Under the pieces are notes generated by a model that did no database searches, was not told where the DNA came from, and saw nothing but the letters and a program-made list of their open reading frames with translations. Made by a program: the position numbers and the translations under genes. A stretch of DNA of 15,974 nt from an uncultured Lachnospiraceae bacterium (GTDB taxonomy: Bacteria; Bacillota; Clostridia; Lachnospirales; Lachnospiraceae), in NCBI GenBank assembly GCA_947625995.1, contig CANQQN010000014.1, forward strand, positions 1 through 15,974, given 5' to 3'. Below are positions 1-7,789 of the stretch, piece after piece (within the stretch, counting starts at the first letter, position 1; each line of letters begins with the position of its first letter).

Positions 1-27
1 ATCCTCACACATTTTGCTCACGCTGTT

Positions 28-1275
28 TCAAAAAAGATGTTCTGCGCCTCCGTCGGCTTTCAGGCAGGAAAGGTCAATGCCGCTGTCTTTCGACATAGCA
101 ATCAACACATCCTTCGTCTGGTAAGCCAGCGCTTCCAGTGTGGCCCTCACAAAATGAGCCTTTGTAGTCCCTCTGGTCAGTCCAAACACCGCGCCTCTCG
201 CATCCGGTCTCCAATAGGGTGCGCCAAGGCCGGTAAAAGCAGGCACCACATAAACGCCGTCGCTGTCCGGCACTTTTTCGGCTACGGACTGGCTTTCTGC
301 CGCGCTGCGGATCATCTCCATCCCGTCACGAAGCCACTGTACAGCGCTTCCCGCCACAAAGATACTGCCTTCCAGCGCGTAAGTCACCCTGTCTTCAAAT
401 CCCCATGCGATCGTGGTCAAAAGCCCTTGTTTGGATGAGATCGGCGTTTCTCCCGTGTTCATCAGCATAAAGCATCCGGTCCCGTATGTGTTTTTGGCCA
501 TGCCGGGGTCAAAACATCCCTGTCCGAACAGCGCCGCCTGCTGATCTCCGGCAATGCCGGCAATGGGTATCCGCGCATCCTGAAAAATCTCCGGCGCCGT
601 ATATCCGTATATTGCGGAAGAGGGTTTCACCTCCGGCAGAACGGAAGCCGGGATCTCAAACAGGTCCAAAAGCTCCCGATCCCAAGAAAGGGTATGGATA
701 TTATAGAGCAGCGTCCTGCTGGCATTGCTGTAGTCAGTGGCGTGAACCTTTCGCCCGGTCAACCTCCAAACAAGCCATGTATCGACCGTACCGAACAGAA
801 TATCGCCCCGGGCCGCCTTTTCCTTCACGCCCGGCACATTCTCAAATACCCAGCGGATCTTTGTGGCCGAAAAGTAAGGATCTATGATCAGTCCTGTTTT
901 TCGGCGGATCATCTCTTCACAGCCCTTTTCCCGGTACCGCCGGCAGATCTCCGTCGTCTGTCTGGACTGCCACACGATGGCGTGACAGACCGGCTGTCCT
1001 GTATTTTTGTCCCAAAGCACCGTGGTTTCCCGCTGATTGGTGATCCCCACGGCCGCGATCTGATCCGGGCGGATGCCCGCCTGCCGAACGGCGTCCGTCA
1101 TCACAAACAACACACTCAGCCATATTTCCTCCGGATCATGGGCCACCCAGCCGGGCTTCTCAAAGATCTGATGAAACTCCCTCTGGGAGCTTGCGACGAT
1201 CCTTAACCGCCTGTCAAAAACAATCGCGCGGCTGCTGGTAGTCCCCTGATCGATTGCAAGCAGATACTTGTCCAT
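28..1275 (-). pseudogene. glpK: glycerol kinase, C-terminally truncated
   Basis: Glycerol kinase phosphorylates cytoplasmic glycerol to sn-glycerol 3-phosphate with ATP (FGGY family). The N-terminal phosphate-binding motif AIDQGTTSSRAIVFD, the substrate motif GITNQRETTVLWD and the catalytic-Asp motif GIAGDQQAALFGQG are all intact. The family is normally about 495-505 residues. This ORF is 415 residues and stops just after the adenosine-motif start DGGA, where family members continue with something like xxNNFLMQFQ. The other two frames also close before the window edge (stops at 18-20 and 5-7), so one frameshift cannot restore the missing 80-90 residues. The ATG at 1275 follows a strong GGAGGGG ribosome site. 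Identity is very likely. Whether this is a true pseudogene, a recombination joint or an assembly edge cannot be decided here. Confidence 0.85.
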
Positions 1276-1296
1276 TTATATCCCCTCCGGCGTCCG

Positions 1297-1323
1297 AAAA
1301 GAGGACCGCCCTGTGGGCAGTCC
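1297..1323 (-). terminator. rho-independent terminator after the HD-domain gene
   Basis: On the minus strand, GGACTGCCC and GGGCGGTCC pair around a 3-base loop (plus positions 1303-1323, one mismatch) and are followed by TCTTTTC. It lies between the end of the HD gene (1341) and the glpK start (1275), so it should end the efp-ftsW-HD transcript. The short U tract makes it moderate rather than strong. Confidence 0.6.
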
Positions 1324-1340
1324 CCGGATAGTTACTTTTG

Positions 1341-1778
1341 CTACCTTGTTCCGAAATAATTGACGCCCGTTTCCAAAATTTCCTTTGCCATTTTATACCG
1401 TTCTTCCAGACTATAGGTCTTAAAGGACATCTTGTTGACACGGACTTCATCTTTATTATCCTCAATCTCAGCCAGCTTCACTTTCGTAGCCAGCTCATTG
1501 CTGCATATATCCTCGATATAATCAAAATAAGTCATATCGCTTTTCTTTGTCAGATCGGCAACCGCCTCCAGAACAGGTCTGGAAAATCCCTGCTCCATCA
1601 GGTCGCTGATGGACATCTCCGAATCCTCCAGCACGTCGTGCAGCATAGCGACCGTTTTTTCTTCCTCTGTGGTCATAGCGTCGACCACTCTCAGGGTATG
1701 GTTAATATAAGGCTCCCCGTTTGGCGCCTTTTTATCCCTGAAAGCTTTTTCGGCAATTTTTCTTGCTCTCTCCAACAT
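1341..1778 (-). CDS. small HD-domain hydrolase, SpoT/MESH1-like
   Basis: A 145-residue stand-alone HD-domain protein resembling the hydrolase domain of RelA/SpoT enzymes, which remove the 3'-pyrophosphate of (p)ppGpp. Visible metal and active-site elements are H27 (YINHTLRVV), H47-D48 with E51-D52 (MLHDVLED), and KLAEIEDN at 101-108. The last corresponds to KLADRLHN in Rel proteins, so the Asp there is Glu104 and the His-Asn is Asp107-Asn108. No synthetase or regulatory domain is present. The ATG at 1778 has AAGGGGG upstream, and the gap from the upstream ftsW-like gene is 19 bases, so the two are probably co-transcribed. Alarmone hydrolysis is inferred from family likeness. It could act on another phosphorylated nucleotide. 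Confidence 0.8.
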   Translation of the reverse strand: MLERARKIAEKAFRDKKAPNGEPYINHTLRVVDAMTTEEEKTVAMLHDVLEDSEMSISDLMEQGFSRPVLEAVADLTKKSDMTYFDYIEDICSNELATKVKLAEIEDNKDEVRVNKMSFKTYSLEERYKMAKEILETGVNYFGTR

Positions 1779-1797
1779 ATGAAAAACCCCCTTTTTA

Positions 1798-2949
1798 TTA
1801 TTCGTAAGGAATGCTTCTTGATACGTTGAGCACCATACCCACTTCCACCATCAGAAAGATCAGCGACGAACCGCCTGCGCTGATAAAAGGAAGCGAAATA
1901 CCTGTATTGGGTATGGAGTTTGTCACCACCGCGATGTTTAACACAAGCTGTATGGCAATGTGGGAAAACACGCCGATGACAAGCATGGAAGCAAACACAT
2001 CCTTTACATTTCTGGCAATATATACCATACGGTACAAAAGCAGAATAAAAAGCAGAATGATCACCATTGCCCCGAATAACCCCAATTCTTCGCAGATAAT
2101 GGAAAAGATCATATCATTCTGCACCTCAGGCATGATCAGCTTCTGCGCGCTGGAACCCAGTCCTTTGCCAAACAGCCCTCCCGAGCCGATGGCATAGAGC
2201 GCCTGCAGCGTCTGGAATGAAGTATCCCCGGCGTATTCCTCCGGATGGAGCCACGCGCGGATACGCGTAAGGCGGAAGCCGCCGGTGCCGCCACCCGTCA
2301 TTTCCGCTATAAACACCACAAACACCGCCAGTACGAACACAGCAGCCAGAAGTATCAAAAACGGTTTCAGCTTCGGGTGGGCGATAAAGTACATACAGAA
2401 GGGGATCAAAAAAACAATAATGGCCGAGCTCAAATTTTTTGTGACCAATACCAGCAGCGCCGACAGAAAGAGGGATCCGCCGAAGATCAGACGGATGCTT
2501 CTGGCCTGCGTGACCTGCTTACCGAGCCTGCTGAGAATGATCGCCGTAAAAATGATCACCGCGATCTTGGCAATTTCCGCCGGCTGTACGGTCAATCCCC
2601 CGAATTTCAGCCATCTGGTGGCACCGTGGCTTGTATGCCCCAGAGGAGTCTTGACAAGCAGGATCAGTATGGCAGAAAAGATCATCCCATATTCCGCCAC
2701 TCTCCTGTATACATGATACGGCACAAAAGATACGGCGATCATAGCCACAACGCCGACAACCGCGAATATCACCTGTTTCATAAAGAAATTGGAGGATTCG
2801 CTGTCTGTATACGCCGTAGCGCTGAAGATCATGATCAGACCGATCACCACCAGAAATATTACCAGAAATACCAGATTGTAATCGTAAAACCTCGTACCTC
2901 TCTCACGCACGTGTCTCCTGCTTTTTCTGTGAACGCCCTGACCGGCCAT
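1798..2949 (-). CDS. ftsW: SEDS-family peptidoglycan polymerase, FtsW/SpoVE-like
   Basis: A polytopic membrane protein of 383 residues from the SEDS family, which polymerises lipid II into glycan strands with a partner class B penicillin-binding protein at division or sporulation septa. A basic cytoplasmic N-terminus (1-20) precedes about ten hydrophobic segments. Family signatures are GATRWLKFGGLTVQPAE near 109-125, the catalytic-Asp region PEVQNDMIFSIICEELG (Asp279), and the C-terminal PNTGISLPFISAGGSSL. The start ATG at 2949 has TGAGGA just upstream. It lies 63 bases after efp on the same strand, so it probably shares the efp promoter. The sequence alone does not separate FtsW from SpoVE or RodA. 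The PFISxGGSS ending and the short length favour FtsW/SpoVE. Confidence 0.9.
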   Translation of the reverse strand: MAGQGVHRKSRRHVRERGTRFYDYNLVFLVIFLVVIGLIMIFSATAYTDSESSNFFMKQVIFAVVGVVAMIAVSFVPYHVYRRVAEYGMIFSAILILLVKTPLGHTSHGATRWLKFGGLTVQPAEIAKIAVIIFTAIILSRLGKQVTQARSIRLIFGGSLFLSALLVLVTKNLSSAIIVFLIPFCMYFIAHPKLKPFLILLAAVFVLAVFVVFIAEMTGGGTGGFRLTRIRAWLHPEEYAGDTSFQTLQALYAIGSGGLFGKGLGSSAQKLIMPEVQNDMIFSIICEELGLFGAMVIILLFILLLYRMVYIARNVKDVFASMLVIGVFSHIAIQLVLNIAVVTNSIPNTGISLPFISAGGSSLIFLMVEVGMVLNVSRSIPYE

Positions 2950-3012
2950 CTGTCCTCACATCCTTCCATGGGAACCTGTGCATGTCCTAACATACTGTGC
3001 AGACTGCCGGGA

Positions 3013-3570
3013 TCATACTCTTGACAGATATTCACCGGTTCTTGTATCGATCTTGATCTTATCTCCCTGATCCACAAACAGCGGTACATAAACGGTAGCT
3101 CCGGTCTCAACCACAGCGGGCTTGGTAGCGCCTGTGGCGGTATCGCCCTTGAAGCCGGGCTCTGTGTCGGTGATCACCAGTTCTACGAACAGGGGAGGTT
3201 CCACCGCAAATACGCTGCCGTTGTGGGAACAGATCTTTACCATTTCATTTTCTTTGACAAACTTCAGCGCATCGCCGATGGTGTTTTTGTCAAGAGCAAT
3301 CTGCTCATATGTGGTCACGTCCATAAAATGGAACAGATCTCCGTCGGAGTATAAGTACTGCATATCTGCCCGGTCGATGCGCGCCTGCGGGCACTTCTCC
3401 GTAGGTCTGAAAGTTTTCTCCACAACTCCGCCGTTTTTGATATTTTTTAATTTGGTCCTCACAAATGCAGCGCCCTTTCCGGGTTTTACATGTTGAAACT
3501 CAATGATCTGATAAATATTGTTGTCCAACTCGATGGTCACGCCGTTTCTGAAATCACCTGCTGAAATCAT
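3013..3570 (-). CDS. efp: translation elongation factor P
   Basis: EF-P enters the ribosomal E site and promotes peptide-bond formation at stalled polyproline codons. At 185 residues this is the standard length. The N-terminal KOW-like domain carries the tip loop HVKPGKGAAF with the modifiable Lys32. The middle and C-terminal OB domains follow, ending with GDKIKIDTRTGEYLSRV, the classic EF-P signature. The ATG at 3570 has a strong AGAGGAGGAA ribosome site and a clear promoter upstream. Bacillus also places aroQ and efp close together, so the neighbourhood is conserved. No modification enzyme is visible in the window. Confidence 0.97.
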   Translation of the reverse strand: MISAGDFRNGVTIELDNNIYQIIEFQHVKPGKGAAFVRTKLKNIKNGGVVEKTFRPTEKCPQARIDRADMQYLYSDGDLFHFMDVTTYEQIALDKNTIGDALKFVKENEMVKICSHNGSVFAVEPPLFVELVITDTEPGFKGDTATGATKPAVVETGATVYVPLFVDQGDKIKIDTRTGEYLSRV

Positions 3571-3620
3571 AATAAATTCCTCCTCTTATTCCGTTTTGAC
3601 GAAATATAAATCTCCGTAAT

Positions 3621-3649
3621 ATTTTATAATATATTTTACTGTTTTTCAA
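3621..3649 (-). promoter_or_regulatory. sigma-A-type promoter for efp
   Basis: Minus strand TTGAAA (3649-3644), 17-base spacer, TAAAAT (3626-3621). The leader to the efp ATG is about 45 bases. It lies in an AT-rich gap just after the aroQ end, so efp can be expressed independently of the aro operon. Confidence 0.65.
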
Positions 3650-3666
3650 CTACTTTTTCACTTTCC

Positions 3667-3693
3667 AAAACGCCGTCCGGCGAAATGCCGTCC
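3667..3693 (-). terminator. possible weak terminator after aroQ
   Basis: Minus strand: a small GC-rich hairpin, CGCC-GGAC-GGCG (plus 3671-3682), followed by TTTTGG. A second overlapping pairing with GACGGC is possible. The stem is short, so read-through into efp is likely. Confidence 0.35.
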
Positions 3694-3694
3694 T

Positions 3695-4150
3695 TTAGTC
3701 CCGCTTTTCCTTTCTTTCTGCCGCAATCTCCCTCACAAGATCCATGGCAAGAAGATATCCTTTCAGTCCCTGTCCCACGATCTGGCCGTCGCAGACCGGC
3801 TTTGTAACGGACAGGTGTCTGAACTCTTCCCGGGCATTCACGTCGGAAATATGGACCTCCACCTTCGGCACATGGATACTTTCCAAAGCATCCCGGATGG
3901 CGTAGCTGTAATGGGTGAATGCGCCGGGATTGATGACGATCCCCTCTGTGCCGTCAAAATAGCTTTCCTGAATACGGTCGATGATGGCACCCTCATGATT
4001 GCTCTGAAAGCATTCCACCCTGTCGCCGTCCTTTTCGGCCTTTTCCTGTATCATACCGGTCAGATATTGATAATCCTCTTTTCCATACACTGCCTTGTCA
4101 CGAATACCGAGAAAATTCAGATTCGGTCCGTTGATCACCAATAGCTTCAT
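3695..4150 (-). CDS. aroQ: type II 3-dehydroquinate dehydratase
   Basis: Converts 3-dehydroquinate to 3-dehydroshikimate, the third step of the shikimate pathway; type II enzymes are dodecamers. The 151 residues match the family. Visible are NGPNLNFLG, Arg17 and Tyr22 of the flexible lid, QSNHEGAIID, NPGAFTHYSYAIRDAL (Asn74, His80), His100, and Arg107/Arg111 in REEFRH. The usual HxSNVHARE reads HISDVNARE here, with Asp103 for Asn and Asn105 for His, while the core catalytic residues are kept. The ATG has GGAGG six bases upstream and overlaps the aroK stop by four bases (ATGA), which suggests translational coupling. It is the last gene of the yqeG-aroE-aroK-aroQ operon. Confidence 0.96.
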   Translation of the reverse strand: MKLLVINGPNLNFLGIRDKAVYGKEDYQYLTGMIQEKAEKDGDRVECFQSNHEGAIIDRIQESYFDGTEGIVINPGAFTHYSYAIRDALESIHVPKVEVHISDVNAREEFRHLSVTKPVCDGQIVGQGLKGYLLAMDLVREIAAERKEKRD

Positions 4151-4665
4151 ATCCTTCCTCCTTCCGTCAGTTTTATGATCTCCTCCGCGATCTGCAGGGG
4201 CGTTTTCCCGTCGGTATCCACCTGAAAGGATGCTGCCGCCCCGTAGAGCGGAGCCCGTTCGTCAAGAAGGTCACGCACCTTTTGCTCTTTGTACGGCCCC
4301 TGAAGAAGCGGACGGCTCATGTCCCCTTCCAGCCTCTTTAACACTGTCTCGGGACGCACCCGCAGCCAGATCACATCTCCCATTTGCTTAAGCGTCTCTC
4401 TGTTCTGAGGCTGCGCTCCAAGACCGCCGCCTGCGGAGATTACCAGCGGTTCCTCCACGCCGGCAAGCCTGTTCAAAAGCGCCGTTTCCATATTTCTGAA
4501 CGCCCCCTCGCCCTGCGCGCGGAAGATTTCCGAAATCGTCATTTCTTGTTCCTTCTCGATCTGTGCGTCCGTGTCCAGCAACTTCCATCCAAGAAGATCT
4601 GCCAGCGCCGCCGATACGGCGCTCTTGCCGCTTCCCATAAATCCAATCAGTATTTTATGCTTCAT
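4147..4665 (-). CDS. aroK: shikimate kinase
   Basis: Phosphorylates the 3-hydroxyl of shikimate using ATP. At 172 residues it has the usual size for the NMP-kinase-like fold. Seen in order: P-loop GFMGSGKS (8-15), DTDAQIE with Asp31 and Asp33 for magnesium and shikimate, GEGAFRNME with Arg57, the shikimate-contacting AGGG near 78-81, the lid segment SRPLLQG, and a later DERAPLYG that fits the adenine/lid arginine. Its start lies within the end of aroE (11-base overlap), with AAGGAG inside the aroE coding sequence as ribosome site. It also overlaps aroQ by four bases. Function is firm. Confidence 0.95.
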   Translation of the reverse strand: MKHKILIGFMGSGKSAVSAALADLLGWKLLDTDAQIEKEQEMTISEIFRAQGEGAFRNMETALLNRLAGVEEPLVISAGGGLGAQPQNRETLKQMGDVIWLRVRPETVLKRLEGDMSRPLLQGPYKEQKVRDLLDERAPLYGAAASFQVDTDGKTPLQIAEEIIKLTEGGRI

Positions 4666-5539
4666 CCTTAAGGATCTCCTTCAGATACGCGCGCGCGCCC
4701 GTTATGATTTCTTCCGTCACCTTCACGCCATGCATCAGTTCAAAGGCCCAGACTGCCTGAAGCAGCAGCATGTTCAGCCCGTTAAAGGTTTTGACGCCGG
4801 CTGCCGCCGCAAGCTTCATATATTTTGTCTCAAGAGGGCTGAACACGATATCCGCAGCCACGGCAAGCTTTTGATAAAATTCCTCGTCTTCAATGACTGC
4901 CTTTCCCTCGTTTGGCCGCATCCCCCAAGAGGTCGTCTGAATACAGAGATATCCCGTTCCCGTAAGCTTCTTCCAGCCCAAAATGCCGTCGGATGAAAAA
5001 ACGGTATCCGGAAACTTTTCCGCCATCCTTTCGGCAAGTATTCGGGCCTTTTGGAGAGTGCGGTTCAGGATCGTCACGTGGGAGGCGCCTTCATAGCCGC
5101 AAAGATACGCCACGGCATTGGCGGCACCTCCCGCACCGAGGATCACCACATGGGCGCCTGTCAGGGAAACGCCTTCCCATGCAAGGGCTTGTCCCAGCCC
5201 CCGCCAGTCCGTATTGTATCCCCGATACCCTGTTTCGCCTTTCACAAGGGTGTTCACCGCGCCGATCTCTGCTGCGTCCCGATCTAAATATTCCAGATAG
5301 TCCATTACGGCCTGCTTGTGGGGTACCGTCACGTTCATTCCTTTGATCCCCAGCCCGTGAGCACCCCGCAGCGCATCCTTCAGATCTTCTTTCTTTACAT
5401 GAAAAGGCACATAGACCGAGTCCACGCCCAAAGTTTTCGCAAGATAATTATGTATCGCCGGCGATAAGGTATGGGCAATGGGATCGCCCATGACGCCGCA
5501 TAGGCAAGTATTTCCTCCGATCATCTCGGATCCGGACAT
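4655..5539 (-). CDS. aroE: shikimate dehydrogenase (NADP-type fold)
   Basis: Reduces 3-dehydroshikimate to shikimate with NAD(P)H. The 294 residues match the AroE family. The substrate domain has HTLSPAIHN, NVTVPHK with catalytic Lys75, GAVNTL and GYNTDWRG with Asp111. The Rossmann domain has GAGGAANAVAY and a basic NRT after the second strand, typical of NADP binding. QTTSWGM stands where most members have NTTxxGM or NATPxGM, a mild deviation. The ATG at 5539 has TAGGAG nine bases upstream and overlaps the end of yqeG by 19 bases. A quinate/shikimate dehydrogenase role is possible, but the aro operon favours biosynthesis. Confidence 0.95.
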   Translation of the reverse strand: MSGSEMIGGNTCLCGVMGDPIAHTLSPAIHNYLAKTLGVDSVYVPFHVKKEDLKDALRGAHGLGIKGMNVTVPHKQAVMDYLEYLDRDAAEIGAVNTLVKGETGYRGYNTDWRGLGQALAWEGVSLTGAHVVILGAGGAANAVAYLCGYEGASHVTILNRTLQKARILAERMAEKFPDTVFSSDGILGWKKLTGTGYLCIQTTSWGMRPNEGKAVIEDEEFYQKLAVAADIVFSPLETKYMKLAAAAGVKTFNGLNMLLLQAVWAFELMHGVKVTEEIITGARAYLKEILKDEA

Positions 5540-6078
5540 TTTACATCACTCCTATCTTTTTCTTTTTCCTTCTTATTTTCTTTTTTACATTTTCTTTCAT
5601 AAAAAAACAATACGATCTTTTCCAGATACCGTTTCAGTACGATCTGGATCTCTTCCTTCGGATGGATGGGATTTACCAATATGGTATAAATCCCGGCCCG
5701 GTTCGCCCCGTACACGTCTGTAAATAACTGATCTCCCACAAAGACCGTGGACTGCTCATCGGTCCGCATCAGTTCCATGGCCTTTCTGTAATTTTTTACC
5801 GAAGGCTTGTGGGCATTATACAAATAATGGACCTGAATCTTCTCATTGAAACGCTTCACCCGCTCCTCCTGATTATTGGACAGCAGGCACGCCTGAAAGC
5901 CAATGGCCTTCAACCGCAAAAACAGTGAAACGGCGCGTGCGTCCGCCGGCGCCCCGTGGGGAACAAGCGTGTTGTCAATATCAAAGATAATGCCCCGTTT
6001 TCCCTTTTCATAAAGGCGCTCATAGTCAATTTCATAGGCCGACCCCGCCCTGACGGACGGATAAAAACATTGAAACAT
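5521..6078 (-). CDS. yqeG: YqeG-family HAD phosphatase
   Basis: A 185-residue HAD-superfamily class IIIA phosphatase related to YqeG and to the Gep4-type phosphatidylglycerophosphatases. Motif I is FDIDNTLV, with nucleophile and acid/base aspartates two residues apart. Motif II is LLSNN. The motif III Lys lies in HKPSVKNY, and motif IV is FVGDQLFTDV. It ends in a strongly charged Lys/Glu-rich tail (KCKKENKKEKEKD), encoded by a pyrimidine-rich run on the plus strand. The ATG follows TAGGAGATCAAG. The gene heads the aro operon, as yqeG is linked to aroE in Bacillus. The physiological substrate is unproven; phospholipid-precursor dephosphorylation is inferred from the Gep4 likeness. Confidence 0.9.
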   Translation of the reverse strand: MFQCFYPSVRAGSAYEIDYERLYEKGKRGIIFDIDNTLVPHGAPADARAVSLFLRLKAIGFQACLLSNNQEERVKRFNEKIQVHYLYNAHKPSVKNYRKAMELMRTDEQSTVFVGDQLFTDVYGANRAGIYTILVNPIHPKEEIQIVLKRYLEKIVLFFYERKCKKENKKEKEKDRSDVKCPDPR

Positions 6079-6118
6079 CTTGATCTCCTAAACAAAACGT
6101 TCTGCAAAAGCACGGTTT

Positions 6119-6168
6119 TAAAAAAGAAAACCTATCAGGACACGATGGTTTCCGTATACTGATAGGTT
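6119..6168 (-). terminator. strong rho-independent terminator of the cps unit
   Basis: A perfect 10-bp stem, AACCTATCAG (6129-6138) with CTGATAGGTT (6159-6168), around a 20-base loop. On the minus strand it is followed by TTTTCTTTTTT. It sits 14 bases after the stop of the Ig-like gene and separates the cps unit from yqeG. Confidence 0.85.
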
Positions 6169-6181
6169 CTATGGTCAGAAA

Positions 6182-6922
6182 TTATTGTGCGACAACAACG
6201 GTGAGGGTCGCCTCGTTAGAGCGGTTACCGTCTGAATCTACCACCACATAACCAAGCTGATAGACGCCGGGCTGTTCTGTATTGACATCCCCGTTGATCT
6301 GTACTCTCTGGAAAAGCTGCTCCCGCGTATCCTTGTTATCCGTGATCTCATGTACATACTGCAGCTTTGAAAATTCTTCTCCCAAGCCGATCGTCACCGT
6401 CTGGGCACTCATGGTCAGACGGGGAGCATCCGCGGGAAGCGCCGCGAAAGCCTGCTCTGCCGCTGCCTGCGCCGCCGCCAGTTCTTCTTCCGGCGAAAGC
6501 TGCTGAGGCACATTCTGCATAGTCCCGTCTCCGGTACCTTCTTCATACGGCATGTCTTCGTTAAACTCCTGTCCTTCTTCCGGATTGTCTGACTGCTGTT
6601 CCACATAATCTACAAATCTGTCGAGGCTGGTCATGTTATTGCTCTTGTCTCTTGCGATATACACTACTCTGGCCTGAGAATTGTCGAGAGAAGGGTACAC
6701 GGATGCGATCATAAGAGAATCCGAAACATCGCCGTCCTCCTCGTCGATGGCAGTCACACCCTCCAGAAGGACCTTCGTATCCTCTCCTTCCCTGTAAGTA
6801 ACGCTGGTATTCGGAATGGTAATCTTCGGCGCGTCATGGTCGGTTATCACATTCAGATAAATGTAGATACCTGCAAATACAACAACCGCCACCCCCAGCA
6901 AATTAATGATCCATTTATTCAT
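6182..6922 (-). CDS. membrane-anchored Ig-like/cadherin-like domain protein
   Basis: Function not recognised beyond architecture. With the start at 6922 it has 246 residues. There is a short cytoplasmic N-terminus (MNKW), one hydrophobic segment (about 6-26) acting as signal anchor, and an extracellular domain beginning DHDAPKITIPN with LEGVTAIDEEDGDVSD, the pattern of DUF5011/HYR-like Ig folds. An acidic and Ala-rich linker follows, then a second similar domain starting APRLTMSAQ and ending NEATLTVVVAQ. An upstream ATG at 6940 adds six residues but has only a weak ribosome site; the 6922 ATG has AAGGGA about ten bases upstream. It is the last gene of the cpsB-C-D unit, so a surface or polysaccharide-assembly role is inferred. 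Confidence 0.75.
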   Translation of the reverse strand: MNKWIINLLGVAVVVFAGIYIYLNVITDHDAPKITIPNTSVTYREGEDTKVLLEGVTAIDEEDGDVSDSLMIASVYPSLDNSQARVVYIARDKSNNMTSLDRFVDYVEQQSDNPEEGQEFNEDMPYEEGTGDGTMQNVPQQLSPEEELAAAQAAAEQAFAALPADAPRLTMSAQTVTIGLGEEFSKLQYVHEITDNKDTREQLFQRVQINGDVNTEQPGVYQLGYVVVDSDGNRSNEATLTVVVAQ

Positions 6923-6966
6923 TCTGCATTTTCCCTTCATCTCATTATCGTAAACTGTCTACGGCA

Positions 6967-7764
6967 TTATTTCTTTTCCGCCTCTTCGGGAGGATACGTG
7001 CCATAATCACCATAAGGGCCGTAGCTGTAGCTTTTCCCGTATCCATAGCCATATTTGCCGTATTTCCCGTATTTGCCGTACTTCTTATATTTGCCGTATT
7101 TCCCGTAGCGCTTGCTGTAATAACCATAACCGGCAGTACCCATCTCCACCATACTCAGGATCACGCCGAGAATGGTACAGCCGCTCTTTTCAAGCTGCTC
7201 TTTTACCGAGCGGGCGAAACGATAGCTGATGTCGCCATATTTGATCACAAGGATCGCGCCGTCGCACTCCTCGGCAATGACGGCGGCATCGATCACGCTC
7301 CCCAGAGGAGGCGTATCAATGATGATATAGTCATATACGGACTCTACTGCCCGAAGCATGTCCTTAAACACGTTGCCCCCAAGAAGCTCGGAAGGGTTCG
7401 GGGGAACGGGTCCCGCCACGATCAGATGAAGATTGGGAAAATTCGTCTCATAGATCACATCAATAAGGGCGGCCTGTTTTGACAGGAAATGGGTAAATCC
7501 CTTTACCTCATCCTCCACCTCACATTTCCGGAGAAGGACGCTTTTCCTTAAGTCCGCGTCGATCATCAGCACCCGCTTGCCGATCTCCGCAAGGGATTTC
7601 GCCAGATCCAGACTCAGTGAAGATTTCCCCTCATTGGGAACACAGCTGGTCAGCGCGATGATCTTTTTGTCGGCGCCACAAAACTGAAAGTTGGTACGAA
7701 GTGTTTTCAGCGCCTCTCTTGTGGCATAATCCTGTTTTTCTTCCTTTAATTTGATCTTTTTCAT
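6967..7764 (-). CDS. cpsD: CpsD/CapB-type bacterial tyrosine kinase
   Basis: A cytoplasmic BY-kinase of 265 residues that autophosphorylates a C-terminal tyrosine cluster and controls polysaccharide polymerisation with a membrane activator. P-loop SCVPNEGKSS (Lys47), Walker A' VLMIDADLR (Asp69, Asp71) and Walker B YIIIDTPP (Asp150) are intact. The EALKTLRTN helix near residue 17-25 is typical of oligomerisation. The tail is extreme: 17 tyrosines in roughly the last 57 residues, mostly as GKY repeats. The membrane activator is a separate gene just upstream (25-base gap), the Gram-positive arrangement. The C-terminal acidic end PPEEAEKK closes the protein. The symbol is by family; no locus-specific name is implied. 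Confidence 0.92.
   Translation of the reverse strand: MKKIKLKEEKQDYATREALKTLRTNFQFCGADKKIIALTSCVPNEGKSSLSLDLAKSLAEIGKRVLMIDADLRKSVLLRKCEVEDEVKGFTHFLSKQAALIDVIYETNFPNLHLIVAGPVPPNPSELLGGNVFKDMLRAVESVYDYIIIDTPPLGSVIDAAVIAEECDGAILVIKYGDISYRFARSVKEQLEKSGCTILGVILSMVEMGTAGYGYYSKRYGKYGKYKKYGKYGKYGKYGYGYGKSYSYGPYGDYGTYPPEEAEKK
7049..7110 (-). repeat. degenerate 9-bp tandem repeats encoding GKY units
   Basis: Inside the kinase gene the plus strand runs through variants of ATTTGCCGT and ATTTCCCGT, i.e. coding units of about 9 bases for Lys-Tyr-Gly. Repeats of this kind can slip in frame and change the number of phosphorylatable tyrosines. Confidence 0.7.
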
Positions 7765-7789
7765 GATTCCATCTTATCCTTTCCGCTGC

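Noticed and set aside
2245..3024. Plus-strand open frame of 259 codons opposite the ftsW-like gene
   Set aside because: It is antisense to a clear SEDS-family gene, with low-complexity His/Arg/Gln-rich composition, no ribosome site and no recognisable domain.
7049..7110. Short repeats as a possible CRISPR-like array
   Set aside because: The 9-base units have no spacers and lie in frame in the kinase tail.
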